From Streptomyces albus subsp. albus (GTDB lineage: Bacteria; Actinomycetota; Actinomycetes; Streptomycetales; Streptomycetaceae): a DNA stretch of 39,694 bases. The stretch covers positions 1-39,694 of the forward strand of contig NZ_JODR01000040.1 in the NCBI RefSeq assembly GCF_000725885.1, written 5' to 3'. The notes below the pieces were generated by a model. It had not been told where the DNA came from and made no database searches. It saw only the letters and a program-made list of their open reading frames with translations. Positions within the stretch are counted from its first letter, which is position 1; each line of letters begins with the position of its first letter. The translations under genes and the position numbers were made by a program. This document shows positions 37,793 through 39,694 of the stretch, piece by piece.

Positions 37793-38977
37793 ATGCCCGT
37801 AGACCCGCGCTCCAGGGTCGGGGAGAGCATTGCTGCTGCTCGTCAACTCGCTCGCATGACGCAAAAGGAACTGGCCGACGCTTCGGGTGTCTCGTACAGC
37901 ATGGTTCGCGCAATCGAGCGTGGTGCACGGATGCCCGGGGACTCGGTGCTCGACGCGCTCGCCGCAGTTTTGGGCGTGGACCCCGCACGGCTGCTGGGGA
38001 ACCACGGCAATACCGATTCGCGGGTGCATGACGAGATCCCCGAACTTTCCCGCGTGATCGCCGCCTATGACATGCCCCAGGACGGGCCGGTGCGCCCTCT
38101 TCACGAGCTTCGTGCAGCAGTGGAGGAAGCTGTCACCTGGCGGGTCGGGGCCCAGTATCTGCGGATCGCCCGCGGAATCCCGAGCCTGCTGGACGAGTTG
38201 GCTCGTGCACTCGACGGGGTCCGGGACGGTGCTGAGCGTCGGGAGGTCGCGCAGTTGCTTGTGGCTGCCTACCGCGCTGCTGACGCGGTGGCCTACAAGT
38301 TCGGCTACCGGGACTTGTCGGCACGGCTCGTCGAGCTCATGCGATGGGCTGCTACGGGCGCAGAAGATCCACTCCTCGACGCGACGGTGGCCTACGTGCG
38401 CACCGAGACGTTCTTCGCCGCCGAGGCGCACGATCCCGGCTTGCGCGCCCTGGAACGGGCGCTGGACTCCGCTCCGGTCACGCCCGGTCGGGCCGAGGTA
38501 GCTGCCCGCGGCACTCTGCACATGCGCGCGGCTGTCATCGCCGGCCGGGCTGGATGTGAGGACGCCGCGCTGATGCACATCGATGAGGCCCGTCGCTGCG
38601 GCGATCAAGTCCCGGAAGGCATCTACGAGGGCACCGTGTTCGGCCCGTCGTCGATCCGCATCCACGAGGTGTCGCTGGCGGTCAGCCTCGGTGGCCGGCA
38701 CCTCCAGAGGGCCCTGGATATCGCGCACGAGTGGGCGCCGCCGCGGACTCTTTCTGCTGAACGCCGCTCGGGCTTCTACATCGAGCTCGGCCGTGCTCAA
38801 TTGTGGGCAGGCCAGCCGGATCACGCCTTTGAGTCGCTGAAGGTGGCTCGTCGGATCGCGCCCCAGCACACCAGGGAGCATCGGTGGGTGCGCGAGGACA
38901 TCGCCACGCTGCGCCGTCTGAAGCGTGCCGATCGGGAAGACCTGTCCAACTACGCGGGTTGGTGCCAAGCGGTGTAA
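37793..38977 (+). CDS. XRE-family helix-turn-helix regulator with helical-repeat C-terminus
   Basis: A 394-aa protein. Residues 7-62 form an XRE HTH (VGESIAAARQLARMTQKEL followed by SYSMVRAIERGARMPGDSVLDALA). The remaining 320 residues are helical with TPR-like pairs, for example ALERALDSAPVTPGRAEVAARG and RAQLWAGQPDHAFESLKVAR. Such proteins are common in Streptomyces; some respond to small ligands or peptides through the repeat domain. The ATG at 37793 follows GGAG by 8 nt. It could regulate itself and the HAD gene or the small genes to its right. Codon usage resembles the HAD gene rather than the chromosome to the left. Confidence 0.92.
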   Translation: MPVDPRSRVGESIAAARQLARMTQKELADASGVSYSMVRAIERGARMPGDSVLDALAAVLGVDPARLLGNHGNTDSRVHDEIPELSRVIAAYDMPQDGPVRPLHELRAAVEEAVTWRVGAQYLRIARGIPSLLDELARALDGVRDGAERREVAQLLVAAYRAADAVAYKFGYRDLSARLVELMRWAATGAEDPLLDATVAYVRTETFFAAEAHDPGLRALERALDSAPVTPGRAEVAARGTLHMRAAVIAGRAGCEDAALMHIDEARRCGDQVPEGIYEGTVFGPSSIRIHEVSLAVSLGGRHLQRALDIAHEWAPPRTLSAERRSGFYIELGRAQLWAGQPDHAFESLKVARRIAPQHTREHRWVREDIATLRRLKRADREDLSNYAGWCQAV

Positions 38978-39030
38978 CCGGCTGCTACAAGCTGTGGCAG
39001 TTGTGGCGCTCTCCGCCCTGCACCATCTGA

Positions 39031-39267
39031 GTGACCGGAATGGTTGGCAGATGGGACTGCGGTATGCACCAGGCAGCGTCGAGACGAGGTGCTGACAGGC
39101 CAGCGATCAGCATCGCCCACCTTCACAGTGAAGCGCGCATAGAGTGCGGCGCGTTGAACGGAGACCTCTTTCCTGTTGGGGAAGTCTCGGTTACTCATCA
39201 GGGGCGGGCTCTCTCTTGGTCTGTGGTTGCCGGCGAAAAGCATTCCAGCGCGGGGGCAATCCAGTGA
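39031..39267 (+). CDS. small protein of unknown function, first of a coupled chain
   Basis: The frame from GTG 39031 gives 78 aa ending DLFPVGEVSVTHQGRALSWS and VVAGEKHSSAGAIQ. The C-terminal 40 residues have good protein character; the N-terminal part is weaker, so the true start may be internal, for example TTG at 39153. Its stop overlaps the next start (GTGA at 39264-39267), which is the best evidence that it is real. I do not recognise the family. Confidence 0.55.
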   Translation: MTGMVGRWDCGMHQAASRRGADRPAISIAHLHSEARIECGALNGDLFPVGEVSVTHQGRALSWSVVAGEKHSSAGAIQ

Positions 39268-39536
39268 GAGCGCAGATGCCTCAGCGGGGCGACTACGTCG
39301 TTGACCACTCCACTGCGGTGCCGCCCGCCCCGCCCTGGGTGGGGAGAGTGCGACAGACGCACCGCGACGGAACAGTGCTGCTGATCACCCCCACCGGTTA
39401 CGCGTGGACCGCCGCCCCCGGCGACCTGCGCCCGGCCACCGAGGAGGAGCGTGCCGCCTACGACGCCCAGGTGTGCGGCATCCAGTGGGAACGGGACGCG
39501 CTCTACCGGCAGTTGCGCGGGGGTGCCCGGTCGTGA
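39264..39536 (+). CDS. small soluble protein of unknown function
   Basis: A 90-aa protein from GTG 39264: VRAQMPQRGDYVVDHST, then WVGRVRQTHRDGTVLLITPTG and a charged helical end (EEERAAYDAQVCGIQWERDAL). The first part reads like a small SH3-like beta barrel. The ATG at 39276 is a possible alternative start, but GTG gives the 4-bp overlap with the previous gene. Its own stop overlaps the next start in the same way. Possibly part of an integrative-element operon. Confidence 0.75.
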   Translation: MRAQMPQRGDYVVDHSTAVPPAPPWVGRVRQTHRDGTVLLITPTGYAWTAAPGDLRPATEEERAAYDAQVCGIQWERDALYRQLRGGARS

Positions 39537-39688
39537 GCCGTATGACGATCCGCGTCTCGCGGGACTCGGGCCGTACGTGGACTCGTGAGCGCACGGTGAA
39601 GGGCGAGGGGTCACCTCCGGTGTGGGTGCCGTGCCCGCCGTGCCGGTGCCCGCGCTGCACGAAGGAGCGGGGCCGTGACAAAGCCTGA
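39533..39688 (+). CDS. 51-aa basic protein with a Cys4 knuckle
   Basis: Starts at GTG 39533 inside the stop of the previous gene (GTGA). The protein reads MTIRVSRDSGRTWTRERTVK early on and ends with CPPCRCPRC, a C-x2-C-x-C-x2-C cluster (Cys34, 37, 39, 42) that could bind zinc, followed by a basic tail. It is too short for most gene finders, but the coupling on both sides supports it. Function unknown. Confidence 0.7.
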   Translation: MSRMTIRVSRDSGRTWTRERTVKGEGSPPVWVPCPPCRCPRCTKERGRDKA

Positions 39689-39694
39689 TCCCGC
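39675..39694 (+). CDS. start of a further gene in the chain (partial)
   Basis: GTG at 39675 is preceded by GAAGGAG (39661-39667) at ideal spacing and opens a new frame (VTKPDP) that overlaps the end of the 51-aa gene by 14 bp before the window stops. Called only from the ribosome-binding site and the pattern of coupled genes. Confidence 0.5.

Noticed and set aside
35198..39694. Second copy of the tRNA-Arg 3' end as an att site
   Set aside because: I read for the T-arm and acceptor sequence to the right edge and did not find it within the window.

Overview
The window has the base composition and gene content of a Streptomyces chromosome (or a close relative). GC is very high, GTG and TTG starts are common, many genes are joined by 4-bp ATGA/GTGA overlaps, and proteins carry long Pro/Ala/Gly/Ser-rich linkers. 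Most of it looks like conserved chromosome. The last 4.5 kb, beyond a tRNA-Arg gene, looks like accessory DNA.

Layout. (1) 1-7044, minus strand: a signalling operon read from right to left, with a GlnX-like membrane sensor, a GlnH-like amino-acid-binding lipoprotein, a 445-aa helical protein, a PknG-like soluble kinase and the start of a zinc-ribbon protein cut by the window edge. (2) 7465-9011: a PCMT-like methyltransferase divergent from a group II truncated haemoglobin. (3) 9134-16823, plus strand: two FtsX/MacB-type permeases and their ATPase, whose C-terminus resembles an AbrB fold. (4) 17377-20165, minus strand: ettA, a hotdog thioesterase and an unknown protein, bordered on both sides by minisatellite DNA. 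(5) 20915-22405: a surface protein with a TQXA thioester domain and a sortase signal; the thioester cysteine is Gly. (6) 22691-26771: a sulfide/persulfide detoxification region with a CstR-like repressor, three rhodanese proteins (one fused to a persulfide-dioxygenase-like domain), a TauE/SafE exporter and three CsoR/CstR-type operators. (7) 27197-34778, minus strand: two dynamin-like GTPases followed by an SSB, with DnaA-box-like sites in front of ssb. (8) 35122-39694: tRNA-Arg(TCT), a small orphan type I-E CRISPR array, gene remnants, a HAD hydrolase, an XRE regulator and a chain of tiny GTGA-coupled genes running off the right edge.

How the parts work together. Block 1 matches the mycobacterial GlnX-GlnH-PknG pathway, in which external Asp/Glu is sensed by GlnH, relayed through GlnX and ends in PknG phosphorylation of a GarA-type protein; here an extra helical gene sits between glnH and pknG. 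Block 6 fits a persulfide-responsive regulon: the repressor and a rhodanese diverge around one operator, and two mirror-image operators precede the dioxygenase gene. Block 8 has the look of a decayed integrative element next to a tRNA, but no integrase or second att site lies in the window.

The most unusual structural signals are the many short-period tandem arrays in the spacers. Several share a GACTCG core, and one is built from units identical over 11 bp to a tRNA T-arm. All calls come from reading the sequence and its translations; no database search was run.
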